Numbered from the stretch's first letter, positions 1 through 7,054 are shown. The stretch: DNA of 64,000 bases from an uncultured Lachnospiraceae bacterium (GCA_900317505.1 ONHB01000005.1:1-64000); one strand, 5' to 3'. Program-made: numbers and translations. Notes: a model not told the origin generated them from the sequence alone.

Positions 1-542
1 TTAAAGTAAGGACCCTGCTTCTGAACAGTTTTATCAAAATAAAAATAATAATCCGGAAAAGCATCTAAAAGACCACAAAAAGCATCATACCAAACTTTAT
101 TATCAAATTCTGACGCATCAATATTAGCCTTATTTAAGGGATAACGATATACCATCGTCACGGTATCATTATATTGTTGCAAACAAATATTGATATCAGC
201 AATAAAAGTATCATCAGGCACAAATGTATCTGTATCTTCATCATATCCAATATGATCCGCAAAATACTCTTCCATGGAATTATATCCCTTAGTATCCAAA
301 TAAGGTTTAACAATATCAACCGCAAACTTATCAGCAGTCTTTTCATCTAAGCCTAACAATTGATTCAAAAATGTAATTGATTTAAAGCGATACCAATCCA
401 CTTTATCTTCATAAGACATATTATTATGCCATTTACCACCACCACCATGTGAAGTATCACTAGCTAAACATGGGACAGATATTGCAAATGCAAGAACAAA
501 TGTTATAATAATAACAAAAACTCGTTTTAAAAAATGTTCCAA
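1..542 (-). CDS. Secreted protein, partial (inovirus adsorption-protein position)
   Basis: I do not recognise the family. The reading frame is open from position 542 to the left edge (180 codons, no stop), so the C-terminus is missing. The start is a TTG, chosen because a GAGGTGG ribosome site lies a few bases upstream and because it places a clean signal peptide at the N-terminus: a Lys/Arg, then about 18 hydrophobic residues (VFVIIITFVLAF) and an A-S-like cleavage region. After the signal comes a Gly-rich SHGGGG patch and a Tyr/Asp-rich body. It follows the coat-like gene at 763-966 on the same strand, where filamentous phages encode their minor coat/adsorption protein (pIII). That placement is the only argument for a virion role. 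A shorter ORF in another frame at 158-346 is a shadow of it. Confidence 0.6.
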   Translation of the reverse strand, partial: MEHFLKRVFVIIITFVLAFAISVPCLASDTSHGGGGKWHNNMSYEDKVDWYRFKSITFLNQLLGLDEKTADKFAVDIVKPYLDTKGYNSMEEYFADHIGYDEDTDTFVPDDTFIADINICLQQYNDTVTMVYRYPLNKANIDASEFDNKVWYDAFCGLLDAFPDYYFYFDKTVQKQGPYF

Positions 543-574
543 AATAACCACCTCTTCCCGAAAGGAGTAAAAAA

Positions 575-703
575 ATGCTACTAATATATCAGATATTTTA
601 CGGAGTCTTAACTTTTGGAGCTATAACAATAAAAATAGGACTGCCTATTCTTGCGTTTATAGCCTTAATATTACTAATTAAAAAACTTGCAAAGAAAGAT
701 TAA
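575..703 (+). CDS. 42-aa single-membrane-span peptide
   Basis: A short + strand ORF of 42 codons starts at an ATG eight bases after a strong AAAGGAG ribosome site (561-567) and ends just before a terminator hairpin. The peptide is almost entirely hydrophobic (two Ile/Leu-rich stretches interrupted by a Lys and a Gly-Leu-Pro) and ends in a basic tail (IKKLAKKD). It runs opposite to all its neighbours, between the coat-like gene and the secreted-protein gene. The shape fits a holin-like type I toxin or a small virion/membrane peptide; nothing decides between them. A missing antisense RNA would argue against the toxin reading. Confidence 0.5.
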   Translation: MLLIYQIFYGVLTFGAITIKIGLPILAFIALILLIKKLAKKD

Positions 704-747
704 AAAAAGTGGATGTGATGCACCAAGCACCGCATCCACTTTTTATT
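702..747. terminator. Bidirectional terminator
   Basis: AAAAGTGGATG at about 704-714 pairs with CATCCACTTTT at 733-743, with A and T runs on both sides. It can end the 42-aa peptide transcript on the + strand and the coat-like transcript on the - strand. A strong terminator directly after the major coat gene is a normal filamentous-phage feature. Confidence 0.75.
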
Positions 748-762
748 GTTATTAAGTTGATC

Positions 763-966
763 CTAAAAACCAACAGATTTACGAGCTTTCTTAAATACCT
801 TGAAGCCCACCGCAGCCATAGCACCACCGATACACATACACAAAATCGGCTGATCTAAGCAAAAGTTAATTGTAGTACCAGCTAAAGTTAATGCATTTGT
901 CACAGCTGTAGTGACAGAAGCAACACCGGAACCTTCTGCAATAGAAACAAGAGAATTAAGCAACAT
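763..966 (-). CDS. Filamentous-phage major-coat-like protein
   Basis: A 67-aa protein built like an inovirus major coat protein: a short hydrophobic leader (MLLNSLVSIAEG), a small-residue segment rich in Ala/Thr/Val, one transmembrane span (about residues 40-57), and a short basic C-terminus (FKVFKKARKSVGF) that in known phages contacts the DNA inside the virion. The ATG at 966 is preferred over the upstream ATG at 975 because the AAAGGAGATG ribosome site touches the latter. Its size and the basic tail after the membrane span resemble Ff-type pVIII by pattern only. It is followed by a terminator and preceded by small genes in inovirus-like order. It could instead be an unrelated small membrane peptide of another mobile element. 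Confidence 0.55.
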   Translation of the reverse strand: MLLNSLVSIAEGSGVASVTTAVTNALTLAGTTINFCLDQPILCMCIGGAMAAVGFKVFKKARKSVGF

Positions 967-1050
967 AAAAATCATCTCCTTTCTTTCTTAGTGTGATATA
1001 TCAAGCATGCTTTTTGTTATCCTGATAACAGGAAATAACCTTTTTAATAA

Positions 1051-1245
1051 TCAACCTGCAACTATAACATATTGATCATCAGGAACCGTAATTACAGTAC
1101 CATTTATATACTCATAAGCATAACCATCAGCTTTAATAAAAATAGAGTTTTCTAATTCATGAAATTTTCCAAAGTCATTAATCCATTCATGAATATAATC
1201 ATGATAAAAACGAGTTCCTACCTTTAAATCCTTATACTTAATCAT
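1051..1245 (-). CDS. Hypothetical small protein, 64 aa
   Basis: A soluble-looking 64-aa protein with no membrane segment, rich in Tyr, Asp and Ile, predicted mostly beta strand. A GAGGGTG ribosome site sits about 6 bases before the ATG at 1245. I do not recognise the family. It lies between the ssDNA-binding candidate and the coat-like gene, where inoviruses keep small replication or minor-coat genes. Downstream on its strand is a perfect 14-bp palindrome (GTTATCCTGATAAC, 1016-1029). Confidence 0.5.
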   Translation of the reverse strand: MIKYKDLKVGTRFYHDYIHEWINDFGKFHELENSIFIKADGYAYEYINGTVITVPDDQYVIVAG

Positions 1246-1281
1246 TGAAACACCCTCAAAAATTCAAATCACTCTATTAAA

Positions 1282-1451
1282 TCAACCTGGATGAGACGCA
1301 CAATAAACAGCAATAGCATCCGCACCATAATCAAAAAGTTTTAATGCCTGCTCTTTGGTAAATCCATAATGTACCCATTATAAAAATCATCAGAAACACT
1401 TGAAAGAAATGGCACATTAATCTTAACCACATAATAAGGACGAACATCCAT
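1282..1451 (-). pseudogene. Small phage-region gene with frameshift
   Basis: The ATG at 1451 has a GAGGTG ribosome site and opens a frame (MDVRPYYVVKINVPFLSSV) that stops after 36 residues at 1341. From about 1380 a second frame of the same strand continues with a well-formed protein tail (GFTKEQALKLFDYGADAI and on to CASHPG), ending at 1282. The two halves join if the frame changes near 1370-1382, so one gene of about 55 residues appears to carry a small indel. The family is unknown. A sequencing error or a genuine overlapping pair of tiny genes are alternatives. Confidence 0.45.
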
Positions 1452-1539
1452 AAAAAAACACCTCACATAACTTTATTCTAGTCGTTCCGGCAGACCTGAG
1501 GGGATAGATTGTCCACCGGAACATATGCAAAAAGAAATT

Positions 1540-1857
1540 TTACTTCTTTGTTGCCGTAGACTTGGGTTCATCGTTGATAATGCCCTCAATATACGAATTA
1601 AAAGGAGTAGTTAATTGTTTAAAACCAACAAGCGTTGCTTTGTCCTGGAACCCGGGCTCATACTCAAGATCAAGATAATCACCAGGCGCAACACCAGCAA
1701 ATGAAACCGAACTCTCAGGAGACCAAACAGATTTAACTTGAAGACCAACTGCACCAGCTTCAATCATACGATCAGAAAAAGGAGTAGCACAGTACACGTT
1801 ATAATACTTCTTGCCTTCTTTCTCATAATTTGAGATACCTAGAACTTTTACTTTCAT
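1540..1857 (-). CDS. Putative ssDNA-binding protein of inovirus-like element
   Basis: A 105-aa protein, mostly beta strand, with no membrane segment and a disordered charged C-terminus (NDEPKSTATKK). The start at 1857 is chosen over the ATG at 1902 because AGAGG lies 7-8 bases before it. The opening MKVKVLGISNYEKEGKKYYNVYC followed by alternating hydrophobic strands is what one expects of a small OB-fold ssDNA-binding protein, which filamentous phages encode (gene V) upstream of the coat genes. The functional call rests on fold appearance and gene order, not on a recognised motif; a tail or regulatory protein of another element remains possible. Confidence 0.4.
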   Translation of the reverse strand: MKVKVLGISNYEKEGKKYYNVYCATPFSDRMIEAGAVGLQVKSVWSPESSVSFAGVAPGDYLDLEYEPGFQDKATLVGFKQLTTPFNSYIEGIINDEPKSTATKK

Positions 1858-1903
1858 AAAATAACCTCTTTTCTTTCTTAAAAAATTCACTTCGTGCGTC
1901 ATT

Positions 1904-1925
1904 CACTTTTTCCCTCTGAAAAGTG
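1904..1925. repeat. Short inverted repeat upstream of ssDNA-binding candidate
   Basis: CACTTTT (1904-1910) and AAAAGTG (1919-1925) form a short palindrome 50-70 bases upstream of the minus-strand gene start. It could be an operator or a hairpin in the leader. No other element was found between 1858 and 1974. Confidence 0.35.
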
Positions 1926-1974
1926 TAACTTTATTTTAAAAGTCTCAACAGATCAATTTTTATGAAAAATATGA

Positions 1975-2003
1975 TTGACAATCTAGGAAAGATTTGCTAT
2001 ATT
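1975..2003 (+). promoter_or_regulatory. tRNA-Gly promoter
   Basis: TTGACA at 1975-1980 and TATATT at 1998-2003 are separated by 17 bases and end about 33 bases before the mature tRNA. Confidence 0.8.
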
Positions 2004-2035
2004 ATTACTTGTCCGTGAGCAAACGGACAAGACAT

Positions 2036-2107
<72 letters not shown>

Positions 2108-2117
2108 CTTTTTATTT

Positions 2118-2157
2118 CCGCAAACTCTTCATTTTAAAGAATTTGCGGATTTTTTAT
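2118..2157 (+). terminator. Terminator of tRNA-Gly
   Basis: CCGCAAA (2118-2124) pairs with TTTGCGG (2142-2148), followed by a run of T. Confidence 0.85.
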
Positions 2158-2166
2158 TTCTGTGAA

Positions 2167-2194
2167 TTGACTTATATTCTTTACATGCTATAAT
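2167..2194 (+). promoter_or_regulatory. Promoter of antitoxin RNA
   Basis: TTGACT (2167-2172), a 16-base spacer, and TATAAT (2189-2194). It faces the toxin gene from the opposite strand. Confidence 0.75.
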
Positions 2195-2200
2195 AAAAAC

Positions 2201-2284
2201 ACAAAGGTGCTATCGATAGACGGTTGCCCTACATATAGTAATTAAAAATAATCGCTGGTTTGTTGGGCTCGGCGATTATTTTTT
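2201..2284 (+). ncRNA. Antisense antitoxin RNA of type I toxin-antitoxin locus
   Basis: A transcript of about 84 bases is predicted between the promoter at 2167-2194 and a terminator hairpin (AATAATCGC 2247-2255 with GCGATTATT 2272-2280, then T). It is complementary to the end of the toxin reading frame and to the 3' untranslated part of the toxin mRNA, the same geometry as RatA facing txpA in Bacillus. It has no convincing ORF. Confidence 0.65.
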
Positions 2285-2362
2285 GTGGAAAATCTTATAA
2301 CTAAGACCGATGATAGCGACAATGAGTATTCCAAATTGGAACAAAGCATCATATGTAACCAT
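2276..2362 (-). CDS. Holin-like type I toxin, 28 aa
   Basis: A 28-residue peptide, MVTYDALFQFGILIVAIIGL then SYKIFHKK: a short polar start, one transmembrane helix and a Lys/His tail. This is the look of the small holin-like toxins of Firmicutes (TxpA/Bsr-like group), which insert in the inner membrane when over-produced. The AGAGGG ribosome site is locked in a hairpin (2370-2392). Its own promoter (2455-2483) gives an 86-base leader, and an antisense RNA is encoded at the 3' end. The 5' leader segment GGCGGTTGCCCTC (2409-2422) can pair with AGGGCAACCGTC in the mRNA 3' end (2219-2230), the long-range closure often seen in type I toxin messages. A longer frame at 2242-2439 is a shadow. Confidence 0.7.
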   Translation of the reverse strand: MVTYDALFQFGILIVAIIGLSYKIFHKK

Positions 2363-2369
2363 GGCATCA

Positions 2370-2392
2370 CCCTCTTTCGTAAAGTCAGAGGG
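2370..2392 (-). promoter_or_regulatory. Hairpin hiding the toxin ribosome site
   Basis: In the toxin mRNA, CCCTCT pairs with AGAGGG, which is the ribosome-binding sequence of the toxin, across a short loop. Translation should depend on opening this stem. Confidence 0.6.
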
Positions 2393-2454
2393 CCACATGC
2401 CCCCTGCTGAGGGCAACCGCCTACCGTGTCTGATAACATCTTTGCTTGTTATGT

Positions 2455-2483
2455 AGTATAGTGGTCGAAATATTATTTGACAA
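2455..2483 (-). promoter_or_regulatory. Toxin promoter
   Basis: On the minus strand TTGTCA (2483-2478) and TATACT (2460-2455) are 17 bases apart. The start point would be near 2448. Confidence 0.65.
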
Positions 2484-2778
2484 TATGTAATATTTCACAA
2501 AAAAATAAATTTAAAAAATATATTTCCGGTCTGAAAACAGTTTTATCTAATAGGGCTGTTTTTTTGTTACTTGAAAACATTTGAAAATCTTTCTCAATAT
2601 TATCCTTCCAACCTACTTGTATTGCAATTTTTATAGTGCTATAATTTCTTTCAGTGAATAAAAAATAAAATTATTCATTGAAAGAGTGTGAAAAAGAATT
2701 TCTATTCCGGATTGAATAAAAATTTTGTATGAAGATATGTTGAGCTACAAAAGCAGAATGGAAGGAGCAGACAGAGTT

Positions 2779-3276
2779 ATGAAAATTTTATTGGAAGCAG
2801 TTATTTACAGTCTGATATATTCAGTATTTATGCTGATTTTATTTCAGAAGCAGGGAGCTAAGTACCAGCTCTACAATTATCCCCCGGCAATCAGAAAAAG
2901 AGCCATTGAAAAAGGGATTATCACACAGGAAGAGCTGAATCATAATGCAAAGAGCAATAAAACCATTGGTCTTATTGTAATGATCGTTCTGAGTATACTT
3001 ATTACCTGTGTTATTAATAAGCAGTTTACATTTTTTGCAGGGTTTATACAGTCCTATATATTCTTTAATGCGTTTTCTCTGGTTGATTCATTGATCATTG
3101 ATACGATCTGGTTCTGCCACTCAAAATGGTGGGTAATTCCAGGAACTGAGGATATGACTGATGCATATCATGATTATGCATTCCACTGGAAATGGTTTTT
3201 TATTGGACTGGTATCCTCAGCTGTTTTGTCAGCAATTACCGGAGGCATTATCGCCCTGATCGGTCTTGCGGTATAA
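2779..3276 (+). CDS. Hypothetical membrane protein, 165 aa
   Basis: A protein with about four transmembrane helices (roughly residues 5-22, 60-80, 84-108 and 140-163) and a cytoplasmic loop after helix 1 containing the PPAIRKRAIEKG segment. The ATG at 2779 is preferred because GGAG lies 11 bases upstream; the frame is open upstream to a TTG at 2725 that lacks a ribosome site. I do not recognise a characterised family. It is monocistronic and converges with the MATE gene, sharing a small hairpin with it as terminator. Confidence 0.7.
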   Translation: MKILLEAVIYSLIYSVFMLILFQKQGAKYQLYNYPPAIRKRAIEKGIITQEELNHNAKSNKTIGLIVMIVLSILITCVINKQFTFFAGFIQSYIFFNAFSLVDSLIIDTIWFCHSKWWVIPGTEDMTDAYHDYAFHWKWFFIGLVSSAVLSAITGGIIALIGLAV

Positions 3277-3296
3277 TTTTGTCGTTTCAAAATTAT
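3273..3296. terminator. Bidirectional terminator between converging genes
   Basis: ATAATTTTG (3273-3281) and CAAAATTAT (3288-3296) form a palindrome overlapping the stop region of both converging genes. It is the only candidate transcription stop there. Confidence 0.5.
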
Positions 3297-4648
3297 TCTG
3301 TTACGTGGTGATTGAGCCACTTGCCGGAACGGAAACGCAGGGTAAAGATGATAGCCCTAAGGCTCCAGTCGGCAAACATGCCAATCCATACGGCGATGGG
3401 ACCAAAGCCCCAGACGCGGCATAAATAAACACATAAAACTACACGGCAAAGCCACATGGTGCAGCAGGATGTGATCATGGAAAACTTGACATCTCCGGCT
3501 GCCCGCATGCCGTATGCGGGAATGAAGGAAAGCACCCAGGAGATGGGTTTGGTTATTGTGATAAAGACGACCATCTGAAAGCAGAGCTTTGCGCTTTCCG
3601 CTTCCATGCTGCCCAGCATCGTGATCGGTTTGGTAAGTGCAAGGACCAGCAGGCAGCTTATGATGATGACGGCCTCTGAAACCCAGGAGAGCTTTTTGAT
3701 ATAATAAATGGCTTCATCCTTCCTTCCGGCGCCAAGACACTGGCCGACTACTGTCATCAGTCCGATTCCAATACCCATGGCAGCGACGCCGTTGAGCATT
3801 TCCAGAATATTGGTCATAGCCTGGGCTGCGATTGCGACGGTTCCAAGTGTAGAAACGGTTGACTGAATCGCCAGTTTACCAAATTGAAACATACTGTTTT
3901 CGACTCCGGAAGGGATGCCGATATACAGTATTTTTTTTATGGTTGAAAGGTCCGGCCGTATGGAAAGATAATTGCGGATGGAAATCGGATTTTTACGGCT
4001 GCGAAGTCCATATATAACCACAACAGCGCAGAAAATACGTGAAACAAGGGTCGAGATCGCGGCCCCGGCTACGCCCATATTGAGTACAAAGATCAGTAAA
4101 GCGTTACCCCCGATATTGAGAAAATTGGAAGTAACGGATATGATCATAGGGCGGCGGCTGTCATTCTGGGCGCGCATAATGGAGGCACCGGCATCATAGA
4201 GACCGATAAACGGGAAGGACAGCAGGGTAAACAGGAAATATACCTGTGAATTGGTCATAACGTCGGCCTCGACCTTGCCAAAAATCAGTCTGAGTAAAGG
4301 TGTGCGAAAGATCAGGCAGATCAATGTCAGTGCTGTTGATAGCAATGCCATGACATAAAGTACCTGCCTTGCTGCATGGTTGGCATCTTTTTCGTTTTGG
4401 CTTCCAAGGTAGTGGGAGCAGAGGATTGCTCCGCCGGCGGCGAGCGCTGAAAGCGCCTGAATGACGAGGACGTTGATGGAATCGACGAGGGATACCGCGG
4501 ATATGGCGGCAGAACCAACGTTACTTACCATCATGGTATCTACAGTTCCCATCAGGCAGGTGAGAAGCTGTTCTACAATGATCGGGAATAAAAGTTTGCG
4601 TAGGTCGGTGTTGCTGTATATGTGATTTGAGCTATTAAGGTTCTTCAT
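3293..4648 (-). CDS. MATE family efflux transporter
   Basis: A 451-aa polytopic membrane protein of normal MATE length (about 440-480) with twelve predicted helices in two related halves. The N-terminal region (FPIIVEQLLTCLMGTVDTMMVS) and the matching second-half segment (IGIPSGVENSMFQFGKLAIQ) are typical of the family. MATE proteins export cationic drugs or metabolites in exchange for Na+ or H+. The ATG at 4648 has GGAAG upstream. It is transcribed alone, away from the GntR regulator; the intergenic space on its upstream side holds the structured inverted repeat. The substrate cannot be inferred. Confidence 0.92.
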   Translation of the reverse strand: MKNLNSSNHIYSNTDLRKLLFPIIVEQLLTCLMGTVDTMMVSNVGSAAISAVSLVDSINVLVIQALSALAAGGAILCSHYLGSQNEKDANHAARQVLYVMALLSTALTLICLIFRTPLLRLIFGKVEADVMTNSQVYFLFTLLSFPFIGLYDAGASIMRAQNDSRRPMIISVTSNFLNIGGNALLIFVLNMGVAGAAISTLVSRIFCAVVVIYGLRSRKNPISIRNYLSIRPDLSTIKKILYIGIPSGVENSMFQFGKLAIQSTVSTLGTVAIAAQAMTNILEMLNGVAAMGIGIGLMTVVGQCLGAGRKDEAIYYIKKLSWVSEAVIIISCLLVLALTKPITMLGSMEAESAKLCFQMVVFITITKPISWVLSFIPAYGMRAAGDVKFSMITSCCTMWLCRVVLCVYLCRVWGFGPIAVWIGMFADWSLRAIIFTLRFRSGKWLNHHVTE

Positions 4649-4720
4649 TGGTATTCTTCCTTGTTGGTTATAGATTATTGTTATAGATTAAATTAATATA
4701 TTGATATCTTGGAATATCGG

Positions 4721-4988
4721 GGGAATTTCTACCCACTCCATCCTGCCGGGGGCATGCAACTGTGGTCTGCACTCTTTGGATTCCTGCGCCTAGCAAGAGT
4801 AAATGCCATCAGCTACTCTATTTCGCCGGTAAAGGCATGGAAAATAAAACGCGCCTTCGGCTTGAACGGGTTATTTTCCATGCCAGTCTTTCGTTTTTGA
4901 TGGCATTAACTTTTGCACGGCTCGGAATAAGCGAGTGCAGACCACAGTTGCATGCCCCCCCGGCAGGATGGAGTGGGTAGAAATTTTT
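4721..4988 (-). repeat. Long nested inverted-repeat element, copy A
   Basis: A 268-base intergenic element. Outer arms of about 52 bases (4723-4774 and 4933-4985) are nearly perfect complements. Inside are two more paired arms: 4794-4810 with 4899-4915, and 4834-4847 with 4871-4884. Between stems lie unpaired segments that recur almost unchanged in copy B at 43540-43757: TTATTCCGAGCCGTG, AAGCCGAAGGCGCG and CTAGGCGCAGGAATCC (on the minus strand here). Stem sequences differ between the copies but remain complementary. Apparent ORFs in this stretch are by-products of the repeat. The rest of the MATE-GntR interval holds no gene. Confidence 0.85.
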
Positions 4989-5083
4989 CAGAGATATTAT
5001 AGCACTACTTTGGAAGAACGCAAATGAAAAGACGGATGGATGGAATGGAAAGCCAGGAATAATATCAGATAGAATTAGAAAGA

Positions 5084-5108
5084 TTACAGATAAGTCTTTA
5101 CAGATAAG
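5084..5108. repeat. Tandem 11-base direct repeat upstream of GntR gene
   Basis: TTACAGATAAG occurs at 5084-5094 and again at 5098-5108, about 80 bases before the regulator's start. Repeats one-and-a-third turns apart could be an operator of the GntR protein, but no palindrome typical of FadR-type operators is seen. Confidence 0.3.
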
Positions 5109-5188
5109 ATATTTTGTGAGAAATTGTAAAATGTCAGAACAAACGATATCAGACGTGCAGGTATCCGGACATATGAGGTAACAAAACG

Positions 5189-5866
5189 ATGGAAGAAAAC
5201 AACAAATACCGCCAGACATTGAAAAGAATTGAAAACGAGCATCCATTTTACAATAATACCGATCTGGCTTACGAATGTATTTTAGACCAGATCTTATCGG
5301 GAGACTTGAAGCCGGGCGACAAGCTTTTGCAGGAAAATCTGTCCAAAAATCTGGACATGAGCCGTACACCAATCCGGGATGCCCTGATCCGTTTAGAAAG
5401 GGAAAATTATCTGGAGAAAAACGGCACCGGATTTCAGGTATGTTCTTTTCAGATCCGGGATTATTTTGAATTGTGCGAGTATCGTCTGGTTATTGAGCCC
5501 AAGGCAGCCTTTTTTGCAGCCAGAAATATTACGGATGAGCAGATGGAACGGCTTAGTCGCAATATGGAGGAGCAGAGAAAGAACGCCGGTCGGGATCTTA
5601 GAAAGAGCATGGCACTTGATAACGAGTTTCACAATATTATTGCGGAGGCATCCGGCAATTCCTACATATTGGAAACGGTAAACAGTTATCAGAGCAGGAA
5701 GATATTCAATTATCAGTTTGCGCTGCAGGGGGAGACCTACAAATTTGTGAAAAACAAGCATGAGGCTATTTATGATGCCATCTGCAGAAGTGATGAGAAG
5801 GCAGCGGAAGAGGCAATGATCAGTCATTTGCGGTTTTATGCCAAGAATATCATGCAAAACGTATAA
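5189..5866 (+). CDS. GntR family transcriptional regulator (FCD/FadR subfamily)
   Basis: A 225-aa DNA-binding regulator. The winged helix-turn-helix is at about residues 25-80, with the family signature LKPGDKLLQENLSKNLDMSRTP. The C-terminal FCD all-helical ligand domain (about 90-220) keeps the metal/ligand residues in DNEFH, the KHEAI helix and the final SHLRFY. FCD regulators sense small organic acids such as lactate, gluconate or acyl derivatives. It sits directly upstream, in the same direction, of a D-2-hydroxyacid dehydrogenase and an organic-acid-type transporter, which makes it the likely regulator of that set. The ATG has a GAGG site. A terminator separates it from the next gene. 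Confidence 0.9.
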   Translation: MEENNKYRQTLKRIENEHPFYNNTDLAYECILDQILSGDLKPGDKLLQENLSKNLDMSRTPIRDALIRLERENYLEKNGTGFQVCSFQIRDYFELCEYRLVIEPKAAFFAARNITDEQMERLSRNMEEQRKNAGRDLRKSMALDNEFHNIIAEASGNSYILETVNSYQSRKIFNYQFALQGETYKFVKNKHEAIYDAICRSDEKAAEEAMISHLRFYAKNIMQNV

Positions 5867-5957
5867 GCAATGTATGAAAAAGAAAACGTGACGGCGCAAA
5901 ATGTTCTTTTTTTTACACGGAACGTAAAATATGGTAAAAAGATAGTGTTGATGATGC

Positions 5958-5994
5958 AAAGAGGTGTCAGATGAATTTCTGCACCTCTTTTTTT
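5958..5994 (+). terminator. Terminator after GntR gene
   Basis: AAAGAGGTG (5958-5966) pairs with CACCTCTTT (5982-5990), followed by T. Confidence 0.85.
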
Positions 5995-6041
5995 ATTTAC
6001 AAGTATAAAAACCAATTAATATAGAAAAAGGAATGATAAAA

Positions 6042-7040
6042 ATGAAAGTTGGCATTTACAAAACAGTCAGAGGCGGCGTTGACAGATTTGCCCCGTTTAT
6101 AACAGAAGATATGAACCTAGAGCTCATCGGCATCGATCAGATACCGACAGTGGAAACATTGGAAGAGTTGAAAAAGCAGGGCTGCGAGGCGATGATCTAC
6201 AATTCAGATCACAAGGAAAGCGAAGAGTTTTTCAAGACCATTGCAGACGCCGGTGTAAAGTATGTGTGCTGTTCCTGCGCGGGCTATGATCATTTTGATC
6301 TGGACGCCATGAAAAAATATGGATTAAAGGGAGCCAATGTACCGGCTTATTCACCGAATGCCATTTCAGAGCATACAGTGATGCTTTTACTTGCTACACT
6401 TCGTCATTTCAAGACGCAGATCATTCATACCGAGCATCACATCTACCAGAAGGCAGGCTTGAAGGGCAGAGAGATCCGCAACATGGTGATCGGTATTGTC
6501 GGTGCCGGAAGGATCGGCTACACAACCATGAAATGCTTAAGCGGCTTTGGACCAAAAAAGATGCTGGCATATGATCCTTATCCCAATGACAAGGTCAAAG
6601 AGCTTGCAGAATATGTAAGTCTGGATGAGTTATATAAGGAATGCGACGTCATTATCTACCATGCGGTTTTAAATAAGGAAAACTACCATATGGTCAATGA
6701 AGATACCATTCAGAAAATGAAAGACGGCGTAGTGCTGATCAATACTTCGCGAGGCGGCATTTTTGATGCATCAGCCGTGTTGAAGGGTGTACAGAGTGGA
6801 AAGATCGGAGCCCTTGGTATTGATGTGGTAGAGGGAGAGGCGCTCCTTGATAAACAACCACAGTTTACAGAGTGTCCGGATCCGGTTTTGGAAGCACTCT
6901 TTTCACATGAAAACGTGGTATACACACCGCATGTTGCATTTTTTACCGATGAGGCAGAAAGGAATTTGTCACAGGGAACGATTGAAAATCTGGATTCCTA
7001 TGAAAAAACAGGTTTCTGTGATAAAGAGCTTGTGAAATAG
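6042..7040 (+). CDS. D-2-hydroxyacid dehydrogenase (D-lactate dehydrogenase type)
   Basis: A 332-aa NAD-dependent enzyme that reduces 2-oxo acids to D-2-hydroxy acids. The nucleotide-binding motif GIVGAGRIG is at 151-159. The catalytic triad matches D-lactate dehydrogenases: Arg237 (TSRGG), Glu264 within GIDVVEGE, and His297 (TPHVAF). Length is normal for the family. The start at 6042 is chosen because AAAAAGGA abuts the earlier ATG at 6033. It is followed 14 bases later by an AEC transporter and then by NhaC and an aminotransferase, suggesting that the substrate 2-oxo acid comes from an amino acid. Lactate or an aromatic/branched hydroxy acid are both possible. Confidence 0.9.
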   Translation: MKVGIYKTVRGGVDRFAPFITEDMNLELIGIDQIPTVETLEELKKQGCEAMIYNSDHKESEEFFKTIADAGVKYVCCSCAGYDHFDLDAMKKYGLKGANVPAYSPNAISEHTVMLLLATLRHFKTQIIHTEHHIYQKAGLKGREIRNMVIGIVGAGRIGYTTMKCLSGFGPKKMLAYDPYPNDKVKELAEYVSLDELYKECDVIIYHAVLNKENYHMVNEDTIQKMKDGVVLINTSRGGIFDASAVLKGVQSGKIGALGIDVVEGEALLDKQPQFTECPDPVLEALFSHENVVYTPHVAFFTDEAERNLSQGTIENLDSYEKTGFCDKELVK

Positions 7041-7054
7041 AAAAGAGGGATCTC

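Noticed and set aside
158..346. 62-aa hydrophobic ORF on the minus strand
   Set aside because: It lies in another frame of the secreted-protein gene (1-542), which has the ribosome site and signal peptide.
1016..1029. Perfect palindrome GTTATCCTGATAAC as phage replication origin
   Set aside because: Only 14 bases, with no nick-site context or flanking hairpins; it could equally be a weak terminator.
2242..2439. 65-aa minus-strand ORF over the toxin locus
   Set aside because: It is in a different frame from the 28-aa toxin; it has no ribosome site and would cross the toxin leader hairpin.
4709..5372. Several overlapping ORFs (plus 4709-4900, 4762-4980; minus 4818-5372)
   Set aside because: They are by-products of the long inverted repeat and of the antisense of the GntR gene; no ribosome sites or domains.
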